From contig NZ_SZQF01000008.1 in assembly GCF_005869935.1 (NCBI RefSeq), forward strand, positions 159,266 to 223,265: DNA of 64,000 nucleotides. The letters are read 5' to 3'. Under the pieces are notes generated by a model, which had not been told where the DNA came from, made no database searches, and worked only from the letters and a program-made list of their open reading frames with translations. Origin of the DNA: Winogradskyella algicola. Its GTDB lineage: Bacteria > Bacteroidota > Bacteroidia > Flavobacteriales > Flavobacteriaceae. The position numbers were made by a program, and so were the translations under genes. The number at the start of each line of letters is the position of its first letter. Position 1 is the stretch's first letter. Shown here piece by piece: positions 18,111-26,895 of the stretch.

Positions 18111-20312
18111 ATGAGTATTGCAGAAATTGACTTACACTCCTCACTAAAAAAATACTTTGGTTTTTCTGGGTTTAAAGGTCTACAAGAAGAAGTTATTAAA
18201 AATGTAGTAGAAGGTAATAACACGTTTGTTATTATGCCAACAGGTGGTGGGAAATCACTTTGTTATCAGCTACCAGCTTTAATAAAAGATGGTACAGCAA
18301 TAGTGGTATCGCCACTTATTGCTTTAATGAAAAATCAGGTCGATGCTATACGCGCAGTATCTGAAAATGAAGGAGTCGCACACGTTTTAAATTCGTCATT
18401 GAATAAAACAGAAGTTAAACGTGTAAAAGATGATATTATTAACGGTATCACAAAACTGTTATATGTAGCGCCAGAATCGTTAACTAAAGAAGAATATGTA
18501 GATTTTTTGAAGTCTCAGAAAATCTCTTTTATGGCTGTGGACGAAGCCCACTGTATTAGTGAATGGGGACACGATTTTAGACCAGAATATAGAAACCTGC
18601 GTCATATTATAAAACGCATTGGTGATGATATTCCTATTGTTGGACTTACAGCAACAGCAACACCTAAAGTGCAGGAAGATATCCTGAAAAGTTTAGGTAT
18701 GACAGATGCTGTTACTTTCAAAGCATCGTTTAACAGACCAAACCTTTTTTATGAAGTACGTCCTAAAACAAAGAATGTAGATGCCGATATTATTCGCTTT
18801 ATAAAGCAAAACGAAGGCAAATCTGGTATCGTTTATTGTTTGAGCAGAAAACGTGTAGAAGAGTTGGCGCAAGTACTTCAGGTTAATGGTATAAAAGCTG
18901 TGCCATATCATGCAGGTTTAGATGCCAAAACCAGAGTAAAGCATCAAGATATGTTCTTAATGGAAGATACAGATGTGGTTGTGGCAACCATAGCTTTTGG
19001 TATGGGAATAGACAAGCCAGATGTGCGTTTTGTGATTCATCACGATATACCAAAAAGTATCGAAAGCTATTACCAGGAAACTGGTAGAGCAGGACGCGAT
19101 GGTGGCGAAGGTCATTGTTTAGCATTCTATGCGTATAAAGACATAGAAAAGCTTGAAAAGTTTATGTCTGGTAAGCCTGTTGCAGAACAGGAAATTGGTC
19201 ATGCCTTATTGCAAGAAGTAGTCGCATTTGCAGAGACTTCCATGTCTAGACGAAAATTCATTCTACATTATTTTGGTGAAGAGTTTGATAATGAAACTGG
19301 CGAAGGTGGCGATATGGACGATAATGTTCGTAATCCTAAAAAGCAGGTAGAAGCTCAAGATGAGGTAAAAATATTGTTGGATACGGTTGATAAGACCAAC
19401 GAAAAGTACAAAGCTAAAGATTTGGTACAAGTGATTATTGGAAAATCTAACGCCTTAATCTCTTCTCATAAAACGGATACCCAACCATTTTTTGGTATTG
19501 GTAAAGACAAGGAAGATCGTTTTTGGATGGCGCTTATTCGCCAAGTGATTGTTGCAGGGCTTTTAAAGAAAGATATCGAAACCTATGGCGTTTTGCGACT
19601 TAGCGATGAAGGTAAAGACTTTTTAAAGAACCCTCAGTCGTTTATGATGGCAGAAGACCATGTCTACGATGAAGCATCTAACGATGGTATTATTACCAAC
19701 GCTAAAGGTGGTGGAGCAGTTGCAGACGAGCAGTTAATGAAGATGCTTAAAGATTTACGTAAGCGTAATGCTAAGAAACTTGGTGTGCCACCATTTGTTA
19801 TTTTCCAGGATCCCTCCTTAGAAGATATGGCATTAAAATATCCTGTTACTATAGAAGAACTGTCTAATGTACATGGTGTAGGAGAAAGTAAGGCCAAAAA
19901 GTACGGTAAAGATTTTGTAAATCTTATAGCTGATTACGTAGAAGAGAATGATATTACCAGACCAGATGATATGGTCGTAAAATCTACAGGAACAAACTCA
20001 GCGCTAAAGTTATACATCATCCAAAATGTGGATAGAAAATTACCATTAGATGATATCGCTTCTGCAAAAGGTATGGAAATGCCAGAGTTTATTAAAGAAA
20101 TGGAATCTATCGTATACTCTGGTACTAAGCTTAATATTAGTTACTATATCGACGATTTATTGGACGAAGATCAGCAAGAAGAAATCCATGACTACTTTAT
20201 GGACTCAGAAAGCGACAAAATCTCTGATGCTATTGAAGAGTTTGATGGTGATTATGACGATGAAGAATTACGTCTCTACCGCATTAAGTTTATTAGTGAA
20301 GTAGCGAATTAA
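18111..20312 (+). CDS. recQ: ATP-dependent DNA helicase RecQ
   Basis: 733 residues. Helicase superfamily 2: Walker A TGGGKS at residues 44-49, DEAH at 144-147, motif [13 protein letters not shown], motif VI '[10 protein letters not shown]'. A RecQ C-terminal domain follows. An HRDC-like domain is near residues 540-620 ('[17 protein letters not shown]'). The C-terminal tail is long and acidic, as in other Bacteroidota RecQ proteins. It unwinds DNA in recombination repair and at stalled forks. Monocistronic: followed by a strong hairpin. Confidence 0.93.
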   Translation: MSIAEIDLHSSLKKYFGFSGFKGLQEEVIKNVVEGNNTFVIMPTGGGKSLCYQLPALIKDGTAIVVSPLIALMKNQVDAIRAVSENEGVAHVLNSSLNKTEVKRVKDDIINGITKLLYVAPESLTKEEYVDFLKSQKISFMAVDEAHCISEWGHDFRPEYRNLRHIIKRIGDDIPIVGLTATATPKVQEDILKSLGMTDAVTFKASFNRPNLFYEVRPKTKNVDADIIRFIKQNEGKSGIVYCLSRKRVEELAQVLQVNGIKAVPYHAGLDAKTRVKHQDMFLMEDTDVVVATIAFGMGIDKPDVRFVIHHDIPKSIESYYQETGRAGRDGGEGHCLAFYAYKDIEKLEKFMSGKPVAEQEIGHALLQEVVAFAETSMSRRKFILHYFGEEFDNETGEGGDMDDNVRNPKKQVEAQDEVKILLDTVDKTNEKYKAKDLVQVIIGKSNALISSHKTDTQPFFGIGKDKEDRFWMALIRQVIVAGLLKKDIETYGVLRLSDEGKDFLKNPQSFMMAEDHVYDEASNDGIITNAKGGGAVADEQLMKMLKDLRKRNAKKLGVPPFVIFQDPSLEDMALKYPVTIEELSNVHGVGESKAKKYGKDFVNLIADYVEENDITRPDDMVVKSTGTNSALKLYIIQNVDRKLPLDDIASAKGMEMPEFIKEMESIVYSGTKLNISYYIDDLLDEDQQEEIHDYFMDSESDKISDAIEEFDGDYDDEELRLYRIKFISEVAN

Positions 20313-20331
20313 AACATATATTTTGTAAATG

Positions 20332-20383
20332 AACAAGGTTCCTTTTATCTCATGAATTTTGTGTGATAAGAGGAATTTTTGTT
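20332..20383 (+). terminator. Terminator-like hairpin after recQ
   Basis: Imperfect inverted repeat: the arm AACAAGGTTCCTTTTATC pairs with GATAAGAGGAATTTTTGTT across a loop of about 14 bases; the descending arm includes a T run. It starts 20 bases after the recQ stop. It overlaps the possible N-terminal extension of the next reading frame, which argues that the next gene begins further down. Confidence 0.6.
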
Positions 20384-20418
20384 ATTGTATAACTAGTCAT
20401 TCAACATTAAAGATAGAA

Positions 20419-20997
20419 TTGAAAATATTAGGAAATTATATAAAGAATCAAAATATAGCGGAACTAGAGGAGCTAATTGGAAAAAGAATTTGGTTTGCGA
20501 GAACATCAAATCTTGGAGCAAATCTTATTGAAAAAACATATACAGCAACTCATATTCAAATTCCTTTCTTTTGGAAAGATGTGTTTGGTAATGAAAAATC
20601 ACGAAATTTTAATTTGAGTGCTCAATGGACAGAGGATAATGAAACTCTTTTAGATTATTATGACTTGAAATTAACTGTAACCGACCATGAAAGGTCAATT
20701 GGTGACTTTGAAAAAGACGTCAATAGAAGAATAAAAAAAGGGCTGAACTCAAACATCAATTTTAATGAGTTTGAGATTGAACAAATACAGATACTTTCAA
20801 GAAACGAAATTGTGGATAATGAAGGTGAATTGAGATATGACGAAGGGATTTTACTAATTAATAAAGACAAGGATAGAATCCTATTTTCAGCCGAACTTAA
20901 ATGTATCGACCAAGTGGAATTTATTATAGACCCGAATGCTATTGAAAAAAGAATAACCGAATTGAAAAAAAGAAAAACGTTGGGTAATAATCTATAA
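20419..20997 (+). CDS. Hypothetical protein
   Basis: The frame opens at TTG 20359, but the first 20 codons lie in the recQ terminator and are Cys/Ser-rich, so I place the start at TTG 20419 (LKILGNYIKNQ), giving 192 residues. No signal peptide or membrane helix; mixed alpha/beta with many charged residues and a Lys-rich C-terminus. I do not recognise it. It looks like the lineage-specific proteins of unknown function common in Flavobacteria. It stands alone between the recQ terminator and a broken secreted-protein gene, an accessory-looking spot. Confidence 0.55.
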   Translation: MKILGNYIKNQNIAELEELIGKRIWFARTSNLGANLIEKTYTATHIQIPFFWKDVFGNEKSRNFNLSAQWTEDNETLLDYYDLKLTVTDHERSIGDFEKDVNRRIKKGLNSNINFNEFEIEQIQILSRNEIVDNEGELRYDEGILLINKDKDRILFSAELKCIDQVEFIIDPNAIEKRITELKKRKTLGNNL

Positions 20998-21153
20998 CCA
21001 CAATTACGACGGTTTCGACTACCCTTCGACCACATTCTGGGCAAGCTCTAGTGAGTCCACTTGGAATTGCTAACTCCAGTTCCTAACCAAAAATTATTAA
21101 CTTTATATAGTTAACTGACGGTTATACGATACCGTTGTAAAACATTTATAAAT

Positions 21154-21858
21154 ATGAAAACTCTAAATATTCTATTTGTCATCTTTATAAGTATCAATTG
21201 TTATTCGCAAGACTCTAGACTTTTTGAACATACATGGTACCTTCATGATTTAATAATTAATGGCAATAGTAACGTTCCTCCTGTCAATGAGGAAATAGAA
21301 TATGTTCCTTTAAACTTTGAAGAAGCCAGTAACACTTTTGGTACAGGAGTATGCGCTAGTGGAGGTGGTGAGTTGTCATTTAACGGTATGACTGAATTTA
21401 GTTGTGAGTCTATAGTATTTCTGGCTACAGGTTGCAATACAAACTTCCCTCAAAACCCAGATTATGACTTGCTATATAAAGATTTCTGGTGGGATGGAGA
21501 ACAAGACCCATTCCAATATGAAATTATTGAAATTGATGATACAAGAACACTCATTATAACCTCTATACTTGGTGATCAAGCAATTTATGGTAATAACTTG
21601 TTATCATTATCCGAGTTTTCGGAGGATTCAATTCAGATTCAACCCAATCCAACGGCTAAGTATATTAATATCAGTTTATCTGCTAATATAATATAAAAGA
21701 ATATTTCTGTATTTGATCTGAGTGGCAGAAGAGTGCTAAAGATTACAAATAATAAAAGAAGAATAGATGTTAACGATTTGTCCAATGGTATTTATATTCT
21801 TTCATTAACTGATACTAGCGGCAAAACGGTTAATACTAAGTTTATCAAAACTGAATAA
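21154..21858 (+). pseudogene. T9SS-sorted secreted protein, interrupted inside its sorting domain
   Basis: ATG start with signal peptide 'ILFVIFISINCYSQ'. The open part is 180 residues and ends at TAA 21694-21696. The same frame then continues for 53 codons reading KNISVFDLSGRRVLK and ending in 'SNGIYILSLTDTSGKTVNTKFIKTE', which is the second half of a type A C-terminal sorting domain of the type IX secretion system. The first half of that domain ('IQIQPNPTAKYINISL') precedes the stop. The TAA therefore removes the sorting signal; a GAA or AAA codon is the likely ancestor. The N-terminal body (META-like lipocalin appearance, 'SGGGELSFNG') has no sure family. Either a real mutation or a sequencing error. 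Confidence 0.8.
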
Positions 21859-21911
21859 AAACTGCGTACAACAAGAACTGAGTTAAAAAACCAAGCTTCT
21901 TTAGATTAATC

Positions 21912-22298
21912 TTGATACAGAATATATCATTCAACCATATCGCACTTTCAGTAAAAGACGTCAATCAATCCGTAGCGTTTTATCAAAAGGTTTTGCAGTT
22001 AAAAGAAATCGAAAATACAGCCTCAAGCTCTAAAACCAGATGGCTTCAGCTCACAGAGAGTACACAGCTACATTTAATTTCAAGACCAAATGCAGAAATA
22101 AAAATTAATAAAGCCGTGCATTTTGCATTAGCAACAACACATCTCAACGAATTTATAAACCATTTAGAAACCTTAAATATTGAGTATTCCGACTGGAAAG
22201 ATACGCCCAACAAAGATTACATAAGAGACGATGGCGTAAAACAAATTTACTTCCAAGATCCAGATGGGTATTGGATAGAGGTTAATAATGATGAGTAA
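21912..22298 (+). CDS. VOC-family (glyoxalase-like) protein
   Basis: TTG start, 128 residues, a single vicinal-oxygen-chelate module: 'FNHIALSVKDVNQSVAFYQKVL' (metal His in NHIAL), the second half 'AVHFALATTHLNEFINHL', and the terminal 'IYFQDPDGYWIEVNN' with the metal Glu. Such proteins include lactoylglutathione lyases, dioxygenases and antibiotic-binding proteins; the substrate is unknown. Converges with the next gene, 11 bases apart. Confidence 0.82.
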   Translation: MIQNISFNHIALSVKDVNQSVAFYQKVLQLKEIENTASSSKTRWLQLTESTQLHLISRPNAEIKINKAVHFALATTHLNEFINHLETLNIEYSDWKDTPNKDYIRDDGVKQIYFQDPDGYWIEVNNDE

Positions 22299-22309
22299 TC
22301 TATTTCGGG

Positions 22310-22744
22310 CTATTTTGTAGACTTCTCAGAAGTGTACTTTGTAAATAAAAGTTCCTGCTTTTTAACCTTCAAAATAATCTCAGATAAAGTAGCATTTTGT
22401 AACTTTTTAATATCACTCTCTTCAATCTGAAAATCAATATTAGTAACATAACGCCCTTTTACTTCGGTATGATGCGATTCAAACTCTAGGGAATCAGAGT
22501 CTAAGGACAATTCAAAATTCTTTCCTTTAAATGTAAGCGTAGCGCCATTTTTACATTTAACGTTTAGCGCACCTACAACTATCGTCTGAAAAAAGAAATA
22601 GCCGCCCAATTCGTTAAGTCCAGAAAAAAGAACGTTACTTTCAGAAACACCATAAGCTTCATGTTCTACAGAAGCAATAATAGCATCAATAGTATCTTCG
22701 GTAGTTTCAGTTTTATTAAATAGTTTAGAAAGTGAAAAACCCAT
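22310..22744 (-). CDS. Conserved hypothetical protein
   Basis: The open frame reaches 22825, but a -7 promoter element at 22760-22767 falls inside that extension, and the ATG at 22744 (MGFSLSKLFNKTE) gives a cleaner 144-residue protein. No signal peptide or membrane segment. Composition is beta-rich: 'VKCKNGATLTFKGKNFELSLDSDSLEFES' suggests a small beta-barrel or sandwich. I do not recognise a family. Seems to be a single-gene unit. Confidence 0.6.
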   Translation of the reverse strand: MGFSLSKLFNKTETTEDTIDAIIASVEHEAYGVSESNVLFSGLNELGGYFFFQTIVVGALNVKCKNGATLTFKGKNFELSLDSDSLEFESHHTEVKGRYVTNIDFQIEESDIKKLQNATLSEIILKVKKQELLFTKYTSEKSTK

Positions 22745-22759
22745 AAAATTAAATTTTGG

Positions 22760-22767
22760 CAAAACTA
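22760..22767 (-). promoter_or_regulatory. Candidate -7 element TAGTTTTG
   Basis: CAAAACTA on the plus strand matches TAnnTTTG on the minus strand, 16 bases before the ATG at 22744. It supports the shorter start of that gene. No TTG at 19-base spacing. Confidence 0.4.
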
Positions 22768-23175
22768 CACAAAAAATTCTGTTGAGATCAGGGATAAAAT
22801 TTGTCACTTCAAGTGAGCTTTTCAACTGAAATGAGAAAAATTTGTATCGAGAAGCAGGATCTTTACTATAAAAAGTTCTCGATATCTAACCGAACATGCT
22901 CAAGTACAATAGTAATACCTTAAAACTAGCCATACTAATTGCACATTACATCCGCACACCGAGAACAAAACCATTCAGCACAGCAATAAATAGACAAGGT
23001 AAAATACATACAAAATTAATATATATGCCAAGTATATGCCGACTTTATGTCGTGTATAAGCCATATTATATGTGGTATTTACTTAGTCTAAGAGTTATAA
23101 AAATGCTATATAGATTCATAGATTTCAAGAAAAAACACTTCAATACACAAGCTTCTCTCTTCCAACTTAACTTTG

Positions 23176-23183
23176 TATCTTTG
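23176..23183 (+). promoter_or_regulatory. Candidate -7 element TATCTTTG for the cyclophilin-FKBP gene
   Basis: Exact TAnnTTTG match 25 bases before the ATG at 23208. The -33 TTG is not seen at the expected distance. Confidence 0.45.
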
Positions 23184-23207
23184 CAGCCTTAAACAAAAGA
23201 AAAAACA

Positions 23208-24140
23208 ATGCAAGACGGATTATACGCAAAATTCAACACTTCAAAAGGTGAAATCTTAGTCAATTTAGAATTCGAAAAAACACCAGGTACGGTAGGTAAC
23301 TTTGTAGCTTTGGCAGAAGGTAACTTAGAAAACTCTGCAAAACCTCAAGGTACACCTTACTATGATGGTTTAAACTTTCATAGAGTTATACCAGATTTTA
23401 TGATTCAGGGTGGTTGCCCACAAGGAACAGGAACAGGAAATCCTGGTTATAAATTTGATGACGAAATTCATCCAGATTTAAAACACGATGCACCTGGTAA
23501 ACTATCAATGGCAAATGCTGGTCCTGGTACCAACGGTAGCCAGTTTTTTATCACGCATGTAGAAACTCCTTGGTTAGATGGTAAGCATACTGTTTTTGGC
23601 AACGTAGTAGAAGGTCAAGACGTTGTCGATGCTGTAGCGCAAGGTGATAAAATTGAAAGCTTAGAGATTGTAAGAGTAGGCGATGCCGCTAAAGAGTTTA
23701 ACGCTATTGAAGCGTTTAGAACTTTCGAAGGTGAGCGCGAAAAGCGTATTGCTGCAGAGCGTGAAGCTGCAAGAGCAGAGTTAGATAAATTAGCTGCAGG
23801 TTTTGAAGAAACAGCTTCAGGATTGCGTTATAAGATTATTCAAAAAGGTAATGGTAAAAAAGCTGAAAAGGGCAATATGGTATCTGTACACTACAAAGGT
23901 CAGTTAGCAGATGGTACTGTGTTCGATTCTTCATACAAGAGAAATTCTCCTCTAGATTTCCAAGTTGGTGTAGGTCAGGTAATTCCTGGTTGGGACGAAG
24001 GGATCTGTTTACTCAATGTAGGAGATAAAGCGCGTTTGGTAATTCCTAGCGACTTAGGTTATGGTGCTGCAGGTGCAGGAGGTGTAATTCCACCAAACGC
24101 TACTTTGGTTTTTGATGTGGAATTAATGGATACGAAATAA
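23208..24140 (+). CDS. Dual-domain peptidyl-prolyl isomerase: cyclophilin fused to FKBP
   Basis: ATG start, 310 residues. Residues 1 to about 160 are a cyclophilin ([13 protein letters not shown], then 'NGSQFFIT', 'LDGKHTVFG'). Residues of about 170-200 form a charged, probably helical linker rich in Glu, Arg and Ala. The C-terminus from about 205 is an FKBP domain ('[19 protein letters not shown]', 'VIPGWDEGI', '[22 protein letters not shown]'). Both active sites look intact. No signal peptide, so it is cytoplasmic. Dual-family immunophilins with this order are known from Flavobacteria. They speed proline isomerisation and act as chaperones. Confidence 0.92.
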   Translation: MQDGLYAKFNTSKGEILVNLEFEKTPGTVGNFVALAEGNLENSAKPQGTPYYDGLNFHRVIPDFMIQGGCPQGTGTGNPGYKFDDEIHPDLKHDAPGKLSMANAGPGTNGSQFFITHVETPWLDGKHTVFGNVVEGQDVVDAVAQGDKIESLEIVRVGDAAKEFNAIEAFRTFEGEREKRIAAEREAARAELDKLAAGFEETASGLRYKIIQKGNGKKAEKGNMVSVHYKGQLADGTVFDSSYKRNSPLDFQVGVGQVIPGWDEGICLLNVGDKARLVIPSDLGYGAAGAGGVIPPNATLVFDVELMDTK

Positions 24141-24167
24141 GACGTATTTTCTAATTTTAAATAATTA

Positions 24168-24197
24168 AAAGTCTCACTTAAATGGTGGGACTTTTTT
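24168..24197 (+). terminator. Terminator after cyclophilin-FKBP gene, possibly bidirectional
   Basis: 11-base stem (AAAAGTCTCAC with GTGGGACTTTT, one G-T pair), 6-base loop, then T-run. It overlaps the stop of the convergent DUF922 gene, and the A-run on its other side would serve that gene. Confidence 0.75.
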
Positions 24198-24744
24198 ATA
24201 AATGTGTTTCTATTTCAGCATTAATTTTTTTAATCCATTCATCGTTTTCTACTACAAGTTGACCATGTTGAGTTTCTGAGTCGTATTGACTTTGTACTTC
24301 TCTACATTTTGCCCATAGATTTTGATAAATATCAAAATAAGAATCAAAATTTGCATCTTTCTGGGCAATTAGTTTTTTGAACTCTTTGTTGATTTTTAAA
24401 GCATATAAGCCTGCAATATCAAAATGCAACTGCTCATGTTTTAATAAATAATCGCTTTCTCTGTAGACCCAAGAGTGATTGGTGTAAAAATTCGCAACAA
24501 CATGAAGACTTTCATAATTCTGAATGTTATTATTTTCATCAACATTTACTTCAGTAGGTAAAATATCTATTTTGTAGGATGTTTGTGCATAAGCTAGGAC
24601 ATCGGTATTTGGGGAACCATTAAAATCTACCCACTTTAGTTTTACATCTTTCTTCCATGGAATTACTGTTTTTATAGTCAAGCTGTCCTGAGCTAAGCTA
24701 AATTGTAATGTAAAAATAATGAGTATATGTAGAGTTGATTTCAT
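24196..24744 (-). CDS. Secreted DUF922-type protein with HExxH motif
   Basis: 182 residues with a signal peptide (cleavage after FSLAQ). It carries HExxH at residues 103-107 (HEQLH) followed by FDIAGLYA, the pattern of the DUF922 family, which is annotated as putative zinc-dependent periplasmic protease. The N-terminal part 'KLKWVDFNG' is also characteristic of this family. Enzymatic activity is inferred from the motif only. Divergent from crtY, with 90 bases between the starts. Confidence 0.7.
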   Translation of the reverse strand: MKSTLHILIIFTLQFSLAQDSLTIKTVIPWKKDVKLKWVDFNGSPNTDVLAYAQTSYKIDILPTEVNVDENNNIQNYESLHVVANFYTNHSWVYRESDYLLKHEQLHFDIAGLYALKINKEFKKLIAQKDANFDSYFDIYQNLWAKCREVQSQYDSETQHGQLVVENDEWIKKINAEIETHL

Positions 24745-24786
24745 AAAGTTTAATTAAAAAATATTTCAAGATAATTAAATTTTAGA

Positions 24787-24812
24787 AAGATAAGTGTAAT
24801 TAACCTTATCTT
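24787..24812. promoter_or_regulatory. Perfect 8-base inverted repeat before crtY; operator candidate
   Basis: AAGATAAG - 10 bases - CTTATCTT, 23 bases before the crtY ATG. Its right arm overlaps TATCTTCG (24807-24814), one base off the TAnnTTTG -7 consensus. An operator for a dimeric regulator covering the promoter is plausible; a hairpin in the mRNA leader is the alternative. Confidence 0.4.
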
Positions 24813-24834
24813 CGCTAGAGCTTAAATTTTATTA

Positions 24835-25974
24835 ATGACAAACTACGATTATATCATTTTAGGTGCGGGTGCCTCTGGTCTTATGCTGGCATACCGCATG
24901 GCATTAGATGATTTTTTTAATGATAAATCGATTTTAATTATTGATAAAGAAAAGCAAAAAGGTAATGATAGAACTTGGTGCTTTTGGGAAAATGGTGAAG
25001 GTGAGTGGGATGACATGCTAACTAAAACCTGGTCTAAAATCTATTTTGGAAGTGATAGTTATAAAGGCGACATAGAAATATTACCATATCAATATAAAAT
25101 GATAAGAAGTGAAGATTTTTATGATTCACTTTGGCAAAAAATTGAAGAAAAAGCCAACATTACTTTCCTTAATGCTGAGGTTGTTAATTTCACTGAACTT
25201 AATGATTATGTGCAAATTATAACCAATAACGGAAGCTACGTAGCTTCTAAACTTTATAATAGCATACATGACGCCAATCTGTATGTTAATCAAAAAAAGT
25301 ATCCTGTGCTACAGCAACATTTTGTAGGCTGGTTTATAAAAACTGAAGACGCAGTTTTTGATGACACTATGGCAACTTTTATGGATTTTACAGTGCCGCA
25401 AAACGGTAATACACGTTTTATGTACGTGTTACCTATAGATAAAAAAACAGCATTATTTGAGTATACGTTATTTTCTAAAGATTTATTGCAACTTAATGAA
25501 TACGAAACTGCTATAATTGATTGTTTAAAGAAAAATAACATTACTGATTATAAAATTGTAGAAAAAGAAAAGGGATCTATCCCAATGACATCTTTTGAGT
25601 TTGCTAAGTTAAACTCTAAACATATACTCAATATTGGCACGGCTGGTGGTTGGACTAAAGCTAGCACTGGATACACTTTTAGAAATACAACCAAAAAAAC
25701 TAAAGCATTAGTTGATTTTTTAAAAACTGAAAATGATTTGAGTAAGTTTCAAAAAAAATCAAAATTTTGGTTTTATGATTTGCTCTTTTTAGATGTGTTG
25801 GCCAATCACAATAGTGAAGGTGCAGCCTTGTTTGCTTCTATGTTTAAAAAAGCAGATCTAAAAACGATCTTTAAATTTCTAGATGAAGAATCTACCTTCC
25901 TAGAAGATCTTAAAGTAATTTTATCTGTTCCGCCAAAACGATTTATTCAATCTCTTTTAAAGCGTTTGTTTTAA
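24835..25974 (+). CDS. crtY: Lycopene cyclase
   Basis: ATG start, 379 residues. N-terminal FAD/NAD fingerprint 'DYIILGAGASGLMLAYRM', the family motif NDRTWCFWE near residue 45, and the C-terminal 'GWTKASTGYTF' element of CrtY/CrtL cyclases. It forms a beta-ionone ring at one or both ends of lycopene, at the membrane. It lies 11 kb from the main carotenoid cluster. Its stop overlaps the convergent small gene by 4 bases. Together with CruF and CrtD in this window, cyclisation of only one end is likely. Confidence 0.9.
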   Translation: MTNYDYIILGAGASGLMLAYRMALDDFFNDKSILIIDKEKQKGNDRTWCFWENGEGEWDDMLTKTWSKIYFGSDSYKGDIEILPYQYKMIRSEDFYDSLWQKIEEKANITFLNAEVVNFTELNDYVQIITNNGSYVASKLYNSIHDANLYVNQKKYPVLQQHFVGWFIKTEDAVFDDTMATFMDFTVPQNGNTRFMYVLPIDKKTALFEYTLFSKDLLQLNEYETAIIDCLKKNNITDYKIVEKEKGSIPMTSFEFAKLNSKHILNIGTAGGWTKASTGYTFRNTTKKTKALVDFLKTENDLSKFQKKSKFWFYDLLFLDVLANHNSEGAALFASMFKKADLKTIFKFLDEESTFLEDLKVILSVPPKRFIQSLLKRLF

Positions 25975-26210
25975 CTACCAGAATAGACTTGTCCTCTATG
26001 TGGTTTTAGCGCATCTCTAATTGGTTTCATTTCTGACTCATCAACCACTATAAATGCTATATGATGCATTTCGCTTATAATTTCAACACCAGTTATAATA
26101 ATATCTAAGTTATTCATCATAATATACTCTTTAAGGTGTATCAAATGATGCTCGGCAGTTTTTTTACTTGCAGGACCTCTAAAATCCCATATCAATTTTA
26201 ATTTACGCAT
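25971..26210 (-). CDS. Small conserved hypothetical protein
   Basis: 79 residues starting with MRKLKLIWDFRG. No signal peptide; a ferredoxin-like alpha/beta pattern ('HLIHLKEYIMMNNLDIIITGVEIISEMHHIAFIVVDE') is suggested by alternation of helices and strands. I do not recognise a named family. It overlaps the SRPBCC gene upstream by 8 bases, so the two are co-translated; it overlaps crtY tail-to-tail. Confidence 0.65.
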   Translation of the reverse strand: MRKLKLIWDFRGPASKKTAEHHLIHLKEYIMMNNLDIIITGVEIISEMHHIAFIVVDESEMKPIRDALKPHRGQVYSGS

Positions 26211-26658
26211 TAGAAACTGAAGTACCTTTTTCGGTAAAGTTTTTAAAGTTGGTCATGTATTTTTTAGTTTGTTTCTTAAAAGCGCCTGGCATTAAGAAGA
26301 GCATAGCATTCATCATAAAGTTAGTTGGTTGAAACTCATTTTTGCTAATCCACTTTGTGTGGCCTTCAGGTGTACCTTCAAAGTAATTTTGCTGAATATT
26401 TCTAACTCCTTTGGTGGTATATGTAGCATGAAATTCATTTGGGAAATCTTGTTTTGTAATAGTTTCAATGAGTTCCATTTTACGCTTTCCAAAATCGTAG
26501 TTTAATTTCATTTTGGCACCAAATTTACCTGGTGTTCCAGAAATATGTTCGGTGCTAATCAAACCTTCTTGCCAATGTTTCATATTCTCGGCAGAGTCCA
26601 TTTTTTTGACTACTTCCTCTAAAGGTTTTTCAATGATAATTTCAGTTGTATATTTCAT
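26203..26658 (-). CDS. SRPBCC (START/Bet v 1-like) protein
   Basis: 151 residues. The opening 'YTTEIIIEKPLEEVVKKMDSAENMKHWQEGL' and the beta-strand series with 'NEFQPTNFMMNAMLFLMPGAFKKQTKKYMTNFKNF' as the final long helix are typical of the SRPBCC ligand-binding fold. These proteins bind lipids or small hydrophobic molecules; the ligand is unknown. Adjacent to crtY, but on the other strand, so a carotenoid link is only a possibility. Confidence 0.78.
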   Translation of the reverse strand: MKYTTEIIIEKPLEEVVKKMDSAENMKHWQEGLISTEHISGTPGKFGAKMKLNYDFGKRKMELIETITKQDFPNEFHATYTTKGVRNIQQNYFEGTPEGHTKWISKNEFQPTNFMMNAMLFLMPGAFKKQTKKYMTNFKNFTEKGTSVSNA

Positions 26659-26797
26659 CTAGAAATTTAAAATGAATTTAAAGATAGATAAAAGCAGTAA
26701 TACTAAGTTTAATTTATCGACGTTTCTACCTATTTACAAGATATAATTAACTTTTTTCAAACAGGTGATATTAAATAAATTAAGATATTGCTATAAC

Positions 26798-26827
26798 TTG
26801 TAAAATAAGCGATTTATGTTATTTTTG
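26798..26827 (+). promoter_or_regulatory. Promoter of the parvulin-moxR operon (TTG-N19-TATTTTTG)
   Basis: TTG at 26798-26800, exactly 19 bases, then TATTTTTG at 26820-26827: a full match to the Bacteroidota housekeeping promoter. Start codon 69 bases after the -7 element. Confidence 0.7.
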
Positions 26828-26895
26828 CTCAACCTCTAAATTGAGGCATTTATAGAATGTAAATGTGAAAATTTAACGAAGAAAATTTAATAAAC

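Larger units (their letters stand above)
22745..23207. other. 463-base gene-free stretch with a short inverted repeat
   Basis: Holds a -7 element for the leftward gene, a -7 element for the rightward PPIase, and a perfect 9-base inverted repeat TATCGAGAA/TTCTCGATA at 22845-22884 with a 22-base loop. With its flanks (a CACTTCAAGTGA-like segment at 22805-22816) it resembles dispersed intergenic repeats I recall from flavobacterial genomes, but only one copy is in the window. A 98-codon frame at 22896-23192 is not convincing as a gene. Confidence 0.4.

Noticed and set aside
22896..23192. 98-codon open frame upstream of the cyclophilin-FKBP gene
   Set aside because: Unusual Tyr/Ile/Lys-rich composition, no recognisable domain, and it contains the promoter region of the next gene; in AT-rich DNA such frames are expected by chance.
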